A stretch of 35,946 bases of DNA, taken from assembly GCF_002222055.1 (NCBI RefSeq), contig NZ_MUGS01000086.1, forward strand, positions 1-35,946, written 5' to 3'. The translations under genes and the position numbers were made by a program. Positions 1 to 7,621 of this stretch are shown here, in pieces. Position 1 is the stretch's first letter. The number at the start of each line of letters is the position of its first letter. The stretch comes from Flavobacterium araucananum (GTDB lineage Bacteria > Bacteroidota > Bacteroidia > Flavobacteriales > Flavobacteriaceae). The notes beneath the pieces are model-generated. The model made no database searches. It saw only the letters and a program-made list of their open reading frames with translations, and was not told the DNA's origin.

Positions 1-11
1 TAATTAATTTT

Positions 12-148
12 AACACATAGAAATATAGTTTTTGGACCTTTAAAAAAGGCGTTTCACTTATTTAAAATGCACATAGCTAGCTATGTGAAAGAAATGTATT
101 TCTTTTTGCATTCTTTTTAGTTAAAAAAATCTATGTTTCTATGTGTTG
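12..148. repeat. Dispersed flavobacterial repeat, copy 1
   Basis: The ends are imperfect inverted repeats: TAACACATAGAAATATAG at 11-28 and CTATGTTTCTATGTGTTG at 131-148. A perfect 18-base palindrome, CACATAGCTAGCTATGTG, lies at 70-87. A diverged relative with the same order of parts (GTTTCACTT, CACATAG, CTATGTTTCTATGTGTT) occurs at 16371-16510. It has no coding capacity. It looks like a small non-autonomous palindromic element; calling it dispersed genome-wide is inference from the two copies here and from familiarity with Flavobacterium intergenic DNA. Confidence 0.6.
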
Positions 149-469
149 AAATAAATAATTAATCGCTCAAATGAAGCGAACAAACGAAGTAACTACACGC
201 AACGGGTATCGTCTTTTACTGTGAATTTAGTATTATTTTAAATAAAATCTTACATTTTTATTTGGTTTTTAATTTTTATAGCTATATTTTCGTTCATAAT
301 AGATTTCCAATCTCGTTTTTCTTCCTGCAAAAAATAATCTAAACTATTTTAAATACCCAAAAAAGGTACTCTAAAATCAGTTTCGACTACCCCTTTTTTT
401 ATTTACACCAACCACAAGATAAAGAGGGTTCTACAAACAAAACTTTTTTAACAATCTAATTTTTTTATT
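149..469 (+). promoter_or_regulatory. Leader region of the T6SS gene cluster, with candidate promoter
   Basis: This AT-rich stretch has no gene. A TTTG at 261-264 followed after 18 bases by TATATTTT at 283-290 resembles the Bacteroidota housekeeping promoter (TTTG, 17-20 bases, TAnnTTTG), although the final G is displaced. Transcription from it would give an untranslated leader of roughly 170 bases before tssD at 470. No ribosome-binding site is evident, as is usual in this phylum. Confidence 0.35.
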
Positions 470-850
470 ATGGCATTTAAAGCAGTTTTAGAATTTGACG
501 GAAACGAGTATGAAGTATTATTTTCAAAAGTAGATCTGATCAGACGTAATGATGGTAAAGATGCCGTTTCGTCCGGAATTACAGAAGGGAGATTACACCT
601 AAAATTAAAATCTACAGCCAACACCTTTGTTCTTGAGCAGGCAATAAAGAGTGAGCACAAATCGCTAAGCGGAAAAGTAACGTTTTTTAATGCTGAATCT
701 GAAAAAGTGGTAAAAGTAATTTCTTTTGAAAAAGCTTTTATTGTATTCTTCAGTGAGCAATTATTTGCATTGGGTGAAACTACAATGACTACTGAAATCA
801 CTTTCTCTGCCGAGAAAATCACTTTAGATAACAATTGGGCAAAAGCTTAA
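470..850 (+). CDS. tssD: T6SSiii tube protein TssD (Hcp-like)
   Basis: This 126-residue protein matches the size and character of the Bacteroidota TssD (Hcp-like) family. It is a beta-rich single domain beginning MAFKAVLEFDGNEYEV, with later strands at FNAESEKVVKVISF and TTEITFSAEKITLDNNWAKA. TssD hexamers stack into the inner tube of the contractile apparatus, carry effectors and are fired into neighbouring cells. The ATG at 470 is the natural start. The gene heads a plus-strand cluster with vgrG 120 bases downstream, separated by a hairpin that may act as a partial terminator and allow excess TssD over VgrG. No sheath, baseplate or membrane-complex gene is in the window, so this is an orphan tssD-vgrG cluster. 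Confidence 0.85.
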   Translation: MAFKAVLEFDGNEYEVLFSKVDLIRRNDGKDAVSSGITEGRLHLKLKSTANTFVLEQAIKSEHKSLSGKVTFFNAESEKVVKVISFEKAFIVFFSEQLFALGETTMTTEITFSAEKITLDNNWAKA

Positions 851-865
851 TTTTTATTCTTTACT

Positions 866-895
866 AAAAGCAATACTAGTATCGCTTTTATTTTA
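866..895 (+). terminator. Hairpin with T-rich tail after tssD
   Basis: AAAAGCAATACT (866-877) pairs with AGTATCGCTTTT (878-889), with one mismatch and a very tight turn, and is followed by TATTTTAC. It looks like a weak or partial intrinsic terminator between tssD and vgrG. Confidence 0.5.
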
Positions 896-970
896 CTTTC
901 TAATGACTGTACTCATTAGAAATAATTATAGTATTTACTCATTTCAAGATTCCCTAAAAGCCTAAAAATC

Positions 971-2836
971 ATGATCCAGGAAAAAATCATATTTGGAGTT
1001 GACAGTAAAGAGATTTCTCATTTTACTGCTATCGAAATTGTTCAAAGCATTAATAACCATCATAAATTTACCATAAAAGTACCTCACTCGGTAATAGAAG
1101 AACCCAGAGCTTTTACGATGCAAAATGCTCAAAATTGGCTGGGCAAAGTGGTGCACGTTGTCTTGGAGAGACAAAACAATTTTCTGGGAATAATAACCAA
1201 TATTCAGTATGCGCAGGAATTGGGACATATTGGGAGTCAAATTATCCTGACTGGTTATTCTAAAACCATTTTGTTAGAATCAGGAGCAAAAATCAATTCA
1301 TGGGAAGATACTAATTTGCATGCTATCGTCGAAGAAGTGATAAAAACAGCCGCTGGAGAGCAACTGCAAAATACGATCAATCCTGAGTTGCAGGACACCA
1401 TACACTATCAAACCCAATACCTCGAAACTGATTTTCAATTTATACAACGCCTGGCCAAACAATACAATGAGTGGTTGTATTATGATGGCGAAAAACTTTT
1501 TTTTGGCAAACCGGATGTTAATACAGTCTATAAAAAATTAGTTTACAACAAAGATCTTTATAACCTGAATATTGCTGTTCAGGCAATCCCGAACCAGTTT
1601 GGGGCTTTTACTTACAACGAAGACATTGACCAACTGTATCAGGCCACGACCAGAGACGAGATTGAGGGCTTTCCCAGATTGGGTACTGATGCTATAGCTG
1701 CTTCGCAAAAACTATATGCTACATCATCATTTGAATATGGCCAAATAACTACTGGTGCTGATATGTATTTGCAAATCATACTGCAAAAAAAGCAACAAAG
1801 TGCCGCAGCCGAATCTAATTTTATAACCGCAACCAGTCGAAACAGAAGTTTAAGAATAGGCATGAGCATTCGTATAGATGCTATGCAGGTAAAGGATAAA
1901 TTAGCGGCTTTTAGAAGCGGACAGGACATTAACAAAATCAATTACGAAACCAACGAAATAGGGATCTATATCATCACCGAAATAACGCATAAGGCAACTG
2001 ACGTGGGCGAGTATGAGAACAATTTTAAGGCGCTGCCTGCCAAAATACGAAAGCTACCTGAGCCAGATATCGCTTTTCCTGTAGCCCAAATGCAACAAGC
2101 AGAGGTAGTAGCCAACGACGACCCCAGAGGTCAGGGCAGAATACGGGTAAAAATGCTATGGCAAGCGACCAAACAACAACGTACACCATGGTTGCGCGTA
2201 ATGACACCCGATGCGGGAACAAGCGATGAAGTTGCAACCAATCGGGGAATGGTTTTTATTCCTGAATTAGGCGATCATGTCATGCTGGGTTTTCGCTACA
2301 ACGATCCCAACAGACCATTTGTAATAGGCAGTTTGTTTAATGGTAAAATTGGCACTGGCGGACAAACCAATAATAACATTAAAAGTATTTATACCAAAAC
2401 CGGAAGTACCATAACTTTTGACGAGGGCGCTAGCAGCATTTTGGTAAAAGACCCGTCTGGCAACTCTTGGTTTATGGACGGAAAAGGGAATATTAATGTT
2501 ACTGCACCCAAGAATTTTACCATACATGCTGGTGAAGATTTTATTGTTAACGCAGGTAAAAATGTAAAAATTGATGCGGGAGAAAATATGGATTATGATG
2601 CAGGAAAAAACATTTCTCAAACAGCCGCTAATGATTTAACCCAAATAGCAAGTGGAGATATTACTGAAAGTTCTGATAGTAGAAACGAAATGGTTGACAA
2701 GAATTTTACTCGTCAGGCAGATACCTCTAATGAAATAGCTTCTGGTGTTACTGTTTTTAGCAACAAAGAGAATTTAACCCTGCAAAGCGGTAAGGATGTG
2801 GAGATAAATAGTGCAGAAAAATTTAAAATGTTTTAA
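971..2836 (+). CDS. vgrG: Type VI secretion spike protein VgrG (TssI)
   Basis: This 621-residue VgrG is the trimeric spike that caps the TssD tube and carries effectors across the target envelope. The N-terminal half (about 1-350) is the phage gp27/GPD-like part, with SKTILLESGAKINSWED and the YLETDFQFIQRLAKQYNEWLY segment typical of the family. An OB-fold gp5 base domain follows (about 370-455: ANDDPRGQGRIRVKMLW, TPWLRVMTPDAG, ELGDHVMLGF, DPNRPFVIGSLFNGK). The C-terminal part (about 480-621) is a repetitive beta-prism with strands such as NFTIHAGEDFIVNAGKNVKI. No catalytic extension follows; the protein ends in EKFKMF. The last bases of the gene mark the left edge of a duplicated block (2824-4059 and 5541-6774). 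Cargo genes lie directly downstream. Confidence 0.9.
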   Translation: MIQEKIIFGVDSKEISHFTAIEIVQSINNHHKFTIKVPHSVIEEPRAFTMQNAQNWLGKVVHVVLERQNNFLGIITNIQYAQELGHIGSQIILTGYSKTILLESGAKINSWEDTNLHAIVEEVIKTAAGEQLQNTINPELQDTIHYQTQYLETDFQFIQRLAKQYNEWLYYDGEKLFFGKPDVNTVYKKLVYNKDLYNLNIAVQAIPNQFGAFTYNEDIDQLYQATTRDEIEGFPRLGTDAIAASQKLYATSSFEYGQITTGADMYLQIILQKKQQSAAAESNFITATSRNRSLRIGMSIRIDAMQVKDKLAAFRSGQDINKINYETNEIGIYIITEITHKATDVGEYENNFKALPAKIRKLPEPDIAFPVAQMQQAEVVANDDPRGQGRIRVKMLWQATKQQRTPWLRVMTPDAGTSDEVATNRGMVFIPELGDHVMLGFRYNDPNRPFVIGSLFNGKIGTGGQTNNNIKSIYTKTGSTITFDEGASSILVKDPSGNSWFMDGKGNINVTAPKNFTIHAGEDFIVNAGKNVKIDAGENMDYDAGKNISQTAANDLTQIASGDITESSDSRNEMVDKNFTRQADTSNEIASGVTVFSNKENLTLQSGKDVEINSAEKFKMF

Positions 2837-4059
2837 ATTATGGCAATCAACAAAATTTGTAAAAACAGAACAGTGATCGTGAAAAAAGATTATAATTTAA
2901 TAGTAGGCGGGCAATTAACAAAAATCACTAATCAATTTAATATTGAAGCCACGAACGAGAATCTCACTTTAATATCAAATAAAAAAATAATATCCGAGAG
3001 TAAAAAGCAATAATCTTTTATAGCATAGACTGTTGAAATTTAAGTTTCTTTCTGATGTCTAATAAAATATAGAACAATAATGATAAAAAAAACAATGCTT
3101 CTATTGCTTTTTGCAATAACAATAAGTTCATGTATGGAAAAAAAATATGAGTGGTCAGCAAATATTTCTGCACCAAAAGAATATCCTGTAGAAGTATATA
3201 CAGGAGCGGCAGGAGGTTATTTTTTTAGTCAAATGGGAGGATTTAGCAACTCTGGTTGGGGAGGCGGTCTAGGGGACACCAACATAGAAGCTACTCTACC
3301 CGAGAATCTCGATATAACCTGGTTGTCGTATGTCGATGATAAATTTTATACTGGCGAGTGGAAACTCCCAACAGAAAAAATACAACAACTCTTTGACGAG
3401 GGTTTTCATTCCAGACCAGGCTCTAAGTTAGAAATAGATAACTATAGTATCATAAAAATAGGTCTTGCCCCAAAAGGAATGGTGGTAGTTTGGGTTATGG
3501 GAGCAGGACACCAGGTTGAAGTAGCTCGATTTCAGGCTCATGAAACGATTATAGACCCTAAACTTATTACTGAAGACGAAAAGTATATGTTTAGAAATGG
3601 TTATAGCCAACATAGGCTGGAAAACAATTTTGTTATCTCACAAGACGTTCGAGAACAGATCAAGCAATACGGTTACCCCCAGCCACAGGTTTATGAGGAG
3701 TATCGCGAAAAATACAACTGGAAACCAAAAGTAATCTTGCCCGAAGGAAGTAAAATAACTTCATTATACATTAAAATGTGTAATGGAGAAATGGAAGATC
3801 CTTATAATTTACCCGTAGACCAAAAAAACAGGGCAATTCCTTTTTCTTTCCAAATTTTTTGGTCAACAGGCAATGGCAAGCAAGAACAGCGATTTGTATC
3901 CAGAATTGCTTTTACACATGATAAAGAATATTGGGCAAAATATCTTGAAGGCGGAGAGAATGAAATTCCGGTAGATTTTGATAAAAATCAAATTAGAAAA
4001 TTGTTTAAAGAAGATATTGATAAAAATAGAGCTGTCGAATTGGTTATAAAAATTGATCC
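2824..4059 (+). repeat. Long direct repeat, copy 1 (small peptide plus lipoprotein)
   Basis: From TAAAATGTTTTAAATTATGG to about GATCC this block is nearly identical to 5541-6774, with scattered substitutions and one 2-base indel. It contains the 57-residue peptide gene, the 66-base spacer and about the first 325 codons of the DUF2931-type lipoprotein. The copies start inside the last codons (KMF-stop) of vgrG and of the lipase gene respectively. Confidence 0.9.
2840..3013 (+). CDS. Small VgrG-tail-like peptide, copy 1
   Basis: The frame encodes 57 residues from an ATG three bases after the vgrG stop: MAINKICKNRTVIVKKDYNL, then alternating hydrophobic and polar strands (LTKITNQFNIEATNENLTLI), then a lysine-rich end. 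The segment ENLTLISNKKIISES resembles ENLTLQSGKDVEINSAEK at the VgrG C-terminus, so it may be a detached extra turn of the VgrG beta-prism or an adaptor. A second copy lies at 5557-5718 with the same start context, and conservation of the frame supports translation. It has no signal peptide, membrane segment or catalytic motif. The function is unknown; association with VgrG or effector loading is inference. Confidence 0.6.
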   Translation: MAINKICKNRTVIVKKDYNLIVGGQLTKITNQFNIEATNENLTLISNKKIISESKKQ

Positions 4060-4165
4060 AACAAAAGGAGATGATGATAAATGGGTAACTAGTTTTTATG
4101 TAGAGCAATTTGGGAAAAAATATAATTTAAACCAAATCTGTCAAGATTCAGGTAAATACGAATAG
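3080..4165 (+). CDS. DUF2931-like lipoprotein, candidate T6SS immunity protein, copy 1
   Basis: This 361-residue lipoprotein has signal peptide MIKKTMLLLLFAITISSC, with lipidation expected at Cys18. The mature part carries ENLDITWLSYVDDKFYTGEW followed by LPTEKIQQLFDEGF, the pattern I associate with DUF2931 lipoproteins found beside T6SS lipase genes. The residues after Cys18 (MEKK) are not the strong acidic surface-export signal, so it may face the periplasm, where a membrane-attacking lipase would be neutralised. It ends two bases before the lipase start, the tight pairing typical of immunity-effector genes. A near-identical copy lies at 5795-6877; the two proteins differ at about 10 positions over the first 325 residues, then diverge completely for the last 30 or so. 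The immunity role is inferred from position and family. Confidence 0.7.
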   Translation: MIKKTMLLLLFAITISSCMEKKYEWSANISAPKEYPVEVYTGAAGGYFFSQMGGFSNSGWGGGLGDTNIEATLPENLDITWLSYVDDKFYTGEWKLPTEKIQQLFDEGFHSRPGSKLEIDNYSIIKIGLAPKGMVVVWVMGAGHQVEVARFQAHETIIDPKLITEDEKYMFRNGYSQHRLENNFVISQDVREQIKQYGYPQPQVYEEYREKYNWKPKVILPEGSKITSLYIKMCNGEMEDPYNLPVDQKNRAIPFSFQIFWSTGNGKQEQRFVSRIAFTHDKEYWAKYLEGGENEIPVDFDKNQIRKLFKEDIDKNRAVELVIKIDPTKGDDDKWVTSFYVEQFGKKYNLNQICQDSGKYE

Positions 4166-4167
4166 TT

Positions 4168-5553
4168 ATGAGTGTCATATTTGGAAATTTTACACGGCCT
4201 AAAAAAAAGGATAAAGTTACGGAACTAACCATCGGTATTTTTTTTGATGGTACCAATAACAATAAAAACAACACCAATGCCAAAGAGTATTATGATAAAC
4301 GGGCCAGAGGCGAAAAATTAACACCTAAAGAAACCATTTCTGCAGAAGCGTATAGAAAAAATGGTCAAGACAAAACCAGTAGCAGTTATTATAATGCCTG
4401 GTCCAATGTAGCAAGACTTCATGATGCTTATCCTGATAAATTTGCCGTGTATGTAGATGGTATTGGTACGGAGGCAGAAAAAGGAGATTCGATATTAGGC
4501 GCTGGTTTGGGAACAGGATTTATTACCGGAGGTACAGGGATATTAGGAAAAGTAAAAGAAGGATGCAAAAATCTCGCTGTGAATTTAAAAACAAGTGGTA
4601 TGACCGAAATAAAAATACTTTATTTAGATGTTTTTGGTTTCAGTCGTGGTGCAGCAGCAGCAAGAGTCTTTTTGGATGAAATTGAAAAAAAAGCATATCC
4701 TGAATCTGTAAATTTTAAAAACAGCAAAGGTTATTTAGGGTATTATTTAGCCCAAAATAATATCAAGGTAAATTTGGTAAACGTACGTTTTTTAGGTCTT
4801 TTTGATACTGTATCTTCTTACTCGGCTGGAATTAGTTTAAATCCGGATTTTGATAATGATACCACCGAACTAGAGTTAAACAATTTATCTAGGGCAAAAA
4901 CAGTCATGCATTTTACCGCTGCTGATGAGCATCGAGACAATTTTTCGCTTACCAAAACAAGAGTAGGAAAAGAAAGAGAATTTCCTGGCGTGCATTCAGA
5001 TATTGGCGGAAGTTACAATGATGGTGTTGAAGTGGTTGGGGTTATTGAGAAAAATTTTAAAGAAAAATTAGAGAAACTTTCAGAGAAGTTGGCAAACGAG
5101 TTCTGGTATTTAGAAAAACAATTAAAAATTTCTCTTTTTGGACCACAGCACGAACTTAAAGGCACACGAGAATTAAGCAAAAACTACAGTTACATCCCAC
5201 TACATTTTATGGCAGAATCAGCCATAGCAACACAAAAAGTACCTTTTGATGATATCAAATTAGAAATTGATAAATATAGTATTTCTAATGATACTTTGCT
5301 TATGCGGGTAAAAAAGCGTTTGCGAGAGTATGTTTTAGATAATGGTAAGCCATATACATTTTGCTGGTTTGGAGCAATTCATGAAAAGTATAAAGGGGTA
5401 AAAGCTGGTGATAAAAATTTTGAGGCTTACCAGCAAGAGCTACAAGAGCAGAAAGATTTGCGAAAACTCCGTAATGAATATTTACACTGGTCTGCTGACA
5501 ATGGTTCTATCGGCATGGAACCAACAAAAGACAGGAAGCGTAAAATGTTTTAA
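4168..5553 (+). CDS. DUF2235/Tle1-like T6SS lipase effector
   Basis: This 461-residue alpha/beta-hydrolase is of the DUF2235 type found in T6SS phospholipase effectors (Tle1). Visible hallmarks are GIFFDGTNNN (23-32), the nucleophile elbow GFSRG (157-161, Ser159), LFDTV (211-215, Asp213) and FPGVHSDIGGSY (272-283, His276), giving a plausible Ser-Asp-His triad. The C-terminal region (about 290-461) is charged and helical and ends KRKMF. There is no signal peptide, as expected for cargo delivered by VgrG/TssD. Phospholipid hydrolysis in the target membrane is the likely action, but substrate class (A1 or A2) cannot be read from sequence. It lies two bases after its candidate immunity gene and three bases before the second small peptide gene. 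Confidence 0.8.
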   Translation: MSVIFGNFTRPKKKDKVTELTIGIFFDGTNNNKNNTNAKEYYDKRARGEKLTPKETISAEAYRKNGQDKTSSSYYNAWSNVARLHDAYPDKFAVYVDGIGTEAEKGDSILGAGLGTGFITGGTGILGKVKEGCKNLAVNLKTSGMTEIKILYLDVFGFSRGAAAARVFLDEIEKKAYPESVNFKNSKGYLGYYLAQNNIKVNLVNVRFLGLFDTVSSYSAGISLNPDFDNDTTELELNNLSRAKTVMHFTAADEHRDNFSLTKTRVGKEREFPGVHSDIGGSYNDGVEVVGVIEKNFKEKLEKLSEKLANEFWYLEKQLKISLFGPQHELKGTRELSKNYSYIPLHFMAESAIATQKVPFDDIKLEIDKYSISNDTLLMRVKKRLREYVLDNGKPYTFCWFGAIHEKYKGVKAGDKNFEAYQQELQEQKDLRKLRNEYLHWSADNGSIGMEPTKDRKRKMF

Positions 5554-6774
5554 ATTATGGCAATCAACAAAATTTGTAAAAACAGAACAGTGATCGTGAA
5601 AAAAGATTATAATTTAATAGTAGGCAGACAATTAACAAAAATCACTAATCAATTTAATATTGAAGCTACCACGGAGAATCTCACTTTACTATCAAATAAA
5701 AATAATATACGAGAGTAAAAAGCAATAATCTTTTATAGCATAGACTGTTGAAATTTAAGTTTTTTTCTGACGTATAATAAAATATAGAACAATAATGATA
5801 AAAAAAACAATGCTTTTATTGCTTTTTGCAATAACAATAAGTTCATGTATGGAAAAAAAATATGAGTGGTCAGCAAATATTTCTGCACCAAAAGAATATC
5901 CTGTAGAAGTATATACAGGAGCGGCAGGAGGTTATTTTTTTAGTCAAATGGGAGGATTTAGCAACTCTGGTTGGGGAGGCGGTGTAGGTGACACCAACAT
6001 AGAGGCTACTCTACCCGAGAATCTCGATATAACCTGGTTGTCGTATGTAGACGATAAATTTTATACTGGCGAGTGGAAACTCCCTACTGAAAAAATAAAA
6101 AAACTCTTTGATGAGGGTTTTCATTCCAGACCAGGCTCTAAGTTAGAAATAGATAACTATAGTATCATAAAAATAGGTCTTGCCCCAAAAGGAATGGTGG
6201 TAGTTTGGGTTATGGGAGCAGGACACCAGGTTGAAGTAGCTCGATTTCAGGCTCATGAAACGATTATAGACCCTAAACTTATTACTGAAGGCGAAAAGTA
6301 TATGTTTAGAAATGGCTATAGCCAACATAGGCTGGAAAACAATTTTGTTATCTCACAAGACGTTCGAGAACAGATCAAGCAATACGGTTACCCCCTGCCA
6401 GAGGTTTATGAGCAGTACCGTGAAAAACACAACTGGAAACCAAAAGTAATCTTGCCCGAAGGAAGTAAAATAACTTCATTATACATTAAAATGTGTAATG
6501 GAGAAATGGAAGATCCTTATGATTTACCCGTAGACCAAAAAAACAGGGCAATTCCTTTTTCTTTTCAAATTTTTTGGTCAACAGGCAATGGCAAGCAAGA
6601 ACAGCGATTTGTATCCAGAATTGCTTTTACACACGATAAAGAATATTGGGCAAAATATCTTGAAGGCGGAGAGAATGAAATTCCGGTAGATTTTGATAAA
6701 AATCAAATTAGAAAATTGTTTAAAGAAGATATTGATAAAAATGGTGCTCTCGAATTGGTTATAAAAATTGATCC
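5541..6774 (+). repeat. Long direct repeat, copy 2 (small peptide plus lipoprotein)
   Basis: This is the second copy of the block at 2824-4059. It begins in the last codons of the lipase gene and ends where the lipoprotein C-termini diverge. Relative to copy 1 it lacks 2 bases in the small peptide gene. The spacing between copies (about 2.7 kb) corresponds to one small peptide-lipoprotein-lipase unit. Confidence 0.9.
5557..5718 (+). CDS. Small VgrG-tail-like peptide, copy 2 (shortened by frameshift)
   Basis: The frame encodes 53 residues, matching the peptide at 2840-3013 through NLTL-SNK. Loss of two bases in the A-run near 5700 then shifts the frame and ends the protein at NNIRE instead of IISESKKQ. 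Substitutions are few (Gly24 to Arg, Asn39 to Thr, Ile45 to Leu). The start context, three bases after the lipase stop, is the same as behind vgrG. The lost C-terminus may mean reduced constraint on this copy. Function unknown. Confidence 0.5.
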   Translation: MAINKICKNRTVIVKKDYNLIVGRQLTKITNQFNIEATTENLTLLSNKNNIRE

Positions 6775-6877
6775 TAATATTGAGATAAAATCAGAGCGAG
6801 TTACTGATTTGTATTTAGAACAAGCTGGCGAACAATATCCTATAAAAGAAAAAGTAACACGAACAGGTAAACTATAA
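5795..6877 (+). CDS. DUF2931-like lipoprotein, candidate T6SS immunity protein, copy 2
   Basis: This 360-residue lipoprotein has the same signal peptide and Cys18 as the copy at 3080-4165. Differences in the shared part are few: Leu64 to Val, QQ to KK near 101, and changes around YPLPEVYEQYREKHNW. After VIKIDP the C-terminus changes to NIEIKSERVTDLYLEQAGEQ, unrelated in detail to copy 1 (TKGDDDKWVTSFYVEQFGKK) though the same strand pattern can be followed. Directly after its stop is a relic of a second lipase start, so this was probably the immunity partner of a lost effector and is now an orphan. A divergent C-terminus on a shared body suggests specificity lies there, which is inference. Confidence 0.7.
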   Translation: MIKKTMLLLLFAITISSCMEKKYEWSANISAPKEYPVEVYTGAAGGYFFSQMGGFSNSGWGGGVGDTNIEATLPENLDITWLSYVDDKFYTGEWKLPTEKIKKLFDEGFHSRPGSKLEIDNYSIIKIGLAPKGMVVVWVMGAGHQVEVARFQAHETIIDPKLITEGEKYMFRNGYSQHRLENNFVISQDVREQIKQYGYPLPEVYEQYREKHNWKPKVILPEGSKITSLYIKMCNGEMEDPYDLPVDQKNRAIPFSFQIFWSTGNGKQEQRFVSRIAFTHDKEYWAKYLEGGENEIPVDFDKNQIRKLFKEDIDKNGALELVIKIDPNIEIKSERVTDLYLEQAGEQYPIKEKVTRTGKL

Positions 6878-6884
6878 ATTATTA

Positions 6885-6917
6885 AGTATCATATTTGGAA
6901 ATTATACACCACCTAAA
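6885..6917 (+). pseudogene. Relic of a second lipase-effector start
   Basis: The bases after the second lipoprotein read, in one frame, SIIFGNYTPPK, against SVIFGNFTRPK at codons 2-12 of the lipase at 4168. The ATG equivalent has become ATTA, and similarity stops abruptly at about 6917. The stop codon of the convergent SRPBCC gene (6913-6915) lies inside the relic, so the deletion junction falls at that gene's 3' end. The match is about 33 bases long and in the same position relative to the lipoprotein stop as the intact gene. Confidence 0.75.
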
Positions 6918-7341
6918 ATTTTCGTTTTTGAAAAGGCGTTCCTTTACCATCTTCGCAGTAACTTTTAAGGCTTAATAAAAATATTGCCCAATTGTAATTG
7001 CACCATTGGTAAAATTCAGTTACTTCACGCCAATCAAAATGTTTAAGTACAATTGCCGTTACCCCATCCTTCTCGGTAAGATCAAATGAAACGCTTGTTC
7101 CAACCCATTCCGGGTCAGAATACACACATTTCCATACTACTCTCTTATTTTGAGACAACTCTACCACTCTCATTTTTGTAGCATCGTAATCTCCAAAATC
7201 AAACTCATTGATAAAACCTAATTCCGGTTTAACAATCAATTCTTCTGTCCAGACAGTGCCAAGACCTTCTTGCGTTGTTATTGCATCATAAACATTTGCA
7301 ATAGGTGATTTTATATAATTGATGTGTTCGATTTTTTCCAT
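6913..7341 (-). CDS. SRPBCC (START/AHSA1-like) domain protein
   Basis: This 142-residue cytoplasmic protein fits the SRPBCC helix-grip fold of the AHSA1-like type. It begins with a family-typical strand-helix opening (IEHINYIKSPIANVYDAITT), then TVWTEELIVKPELGFINEFDFGD, NKRVVWKCVYSDPEWVGTSVSF, and a long C-terminal helix (WCNYNWAIFLLSLKSYCEDG). Such proteins bind small hydrophobic ligands in a central cavity; the ligand cannot be predicted. It has no operon partner. The gene is convergent with the T6SS island and its last codons overlap the relic of the second lipase gene, which suggests the island's decay reached this gene's 3' end. Confidence 0.75.
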   Translation of the reverse strand: MEKIEHINYIKSPIANVYDAITTQEGLGTVWTEELIVKPELGFINEFDFGDYDATKMRVVELSQNKRVVWKCVYSDPEWVGTSVSFDLTEKDGVTAIVLKHFDWREVTEFYQWCNYNWAIFLLSLKSYCEDGKGTPFQKRKF

Positions 7342-7377
7342 TTCTATGAGGGATTATTTTAGAAATTTTATAAAGAA

Positions 7378-7385
7378 CAAATATA
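7378..7385 (-). promoter_or_regulatory. Candidate -7 element of the SRPBCC gene
   Basis: On the minus strand TATATTTG fits the Bacteroidota -7 consensus TAnnTTTG, 37 bases upstream of the start codon at 7341. A well-spaced TTTG partner was not found, so the call is tentative. Confidence 0.4.
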
Positions 7386-7621
7386 TACAATTCTTACAAA
7401 TATTTTATCTTTTGGATGACAAATAAAAACACAACTAATTGATTTACAGTATTTAAAATTTACAAAACGTAAAAAACAGGATCCATAACAATCAAAATCA
7501 GGAAATCAATTTGACCATTTATCCCTATTTCGATAATTAATTTAATTAACTTTAGATTTTAAATTTTTCAGAACTCTGCTATCAGAACAATGATGAAAAA
7601 GTTTCAAGCCCAAAGAAAATC

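Noticed and set aside
1639..1941. Antisense open frame of 100 codons inside vgrG
   Set aside because: Vgr coding on the plus strand is unambiguous over this stretch; the antisense frame is a shadow with low-complexity hydrophobic content.
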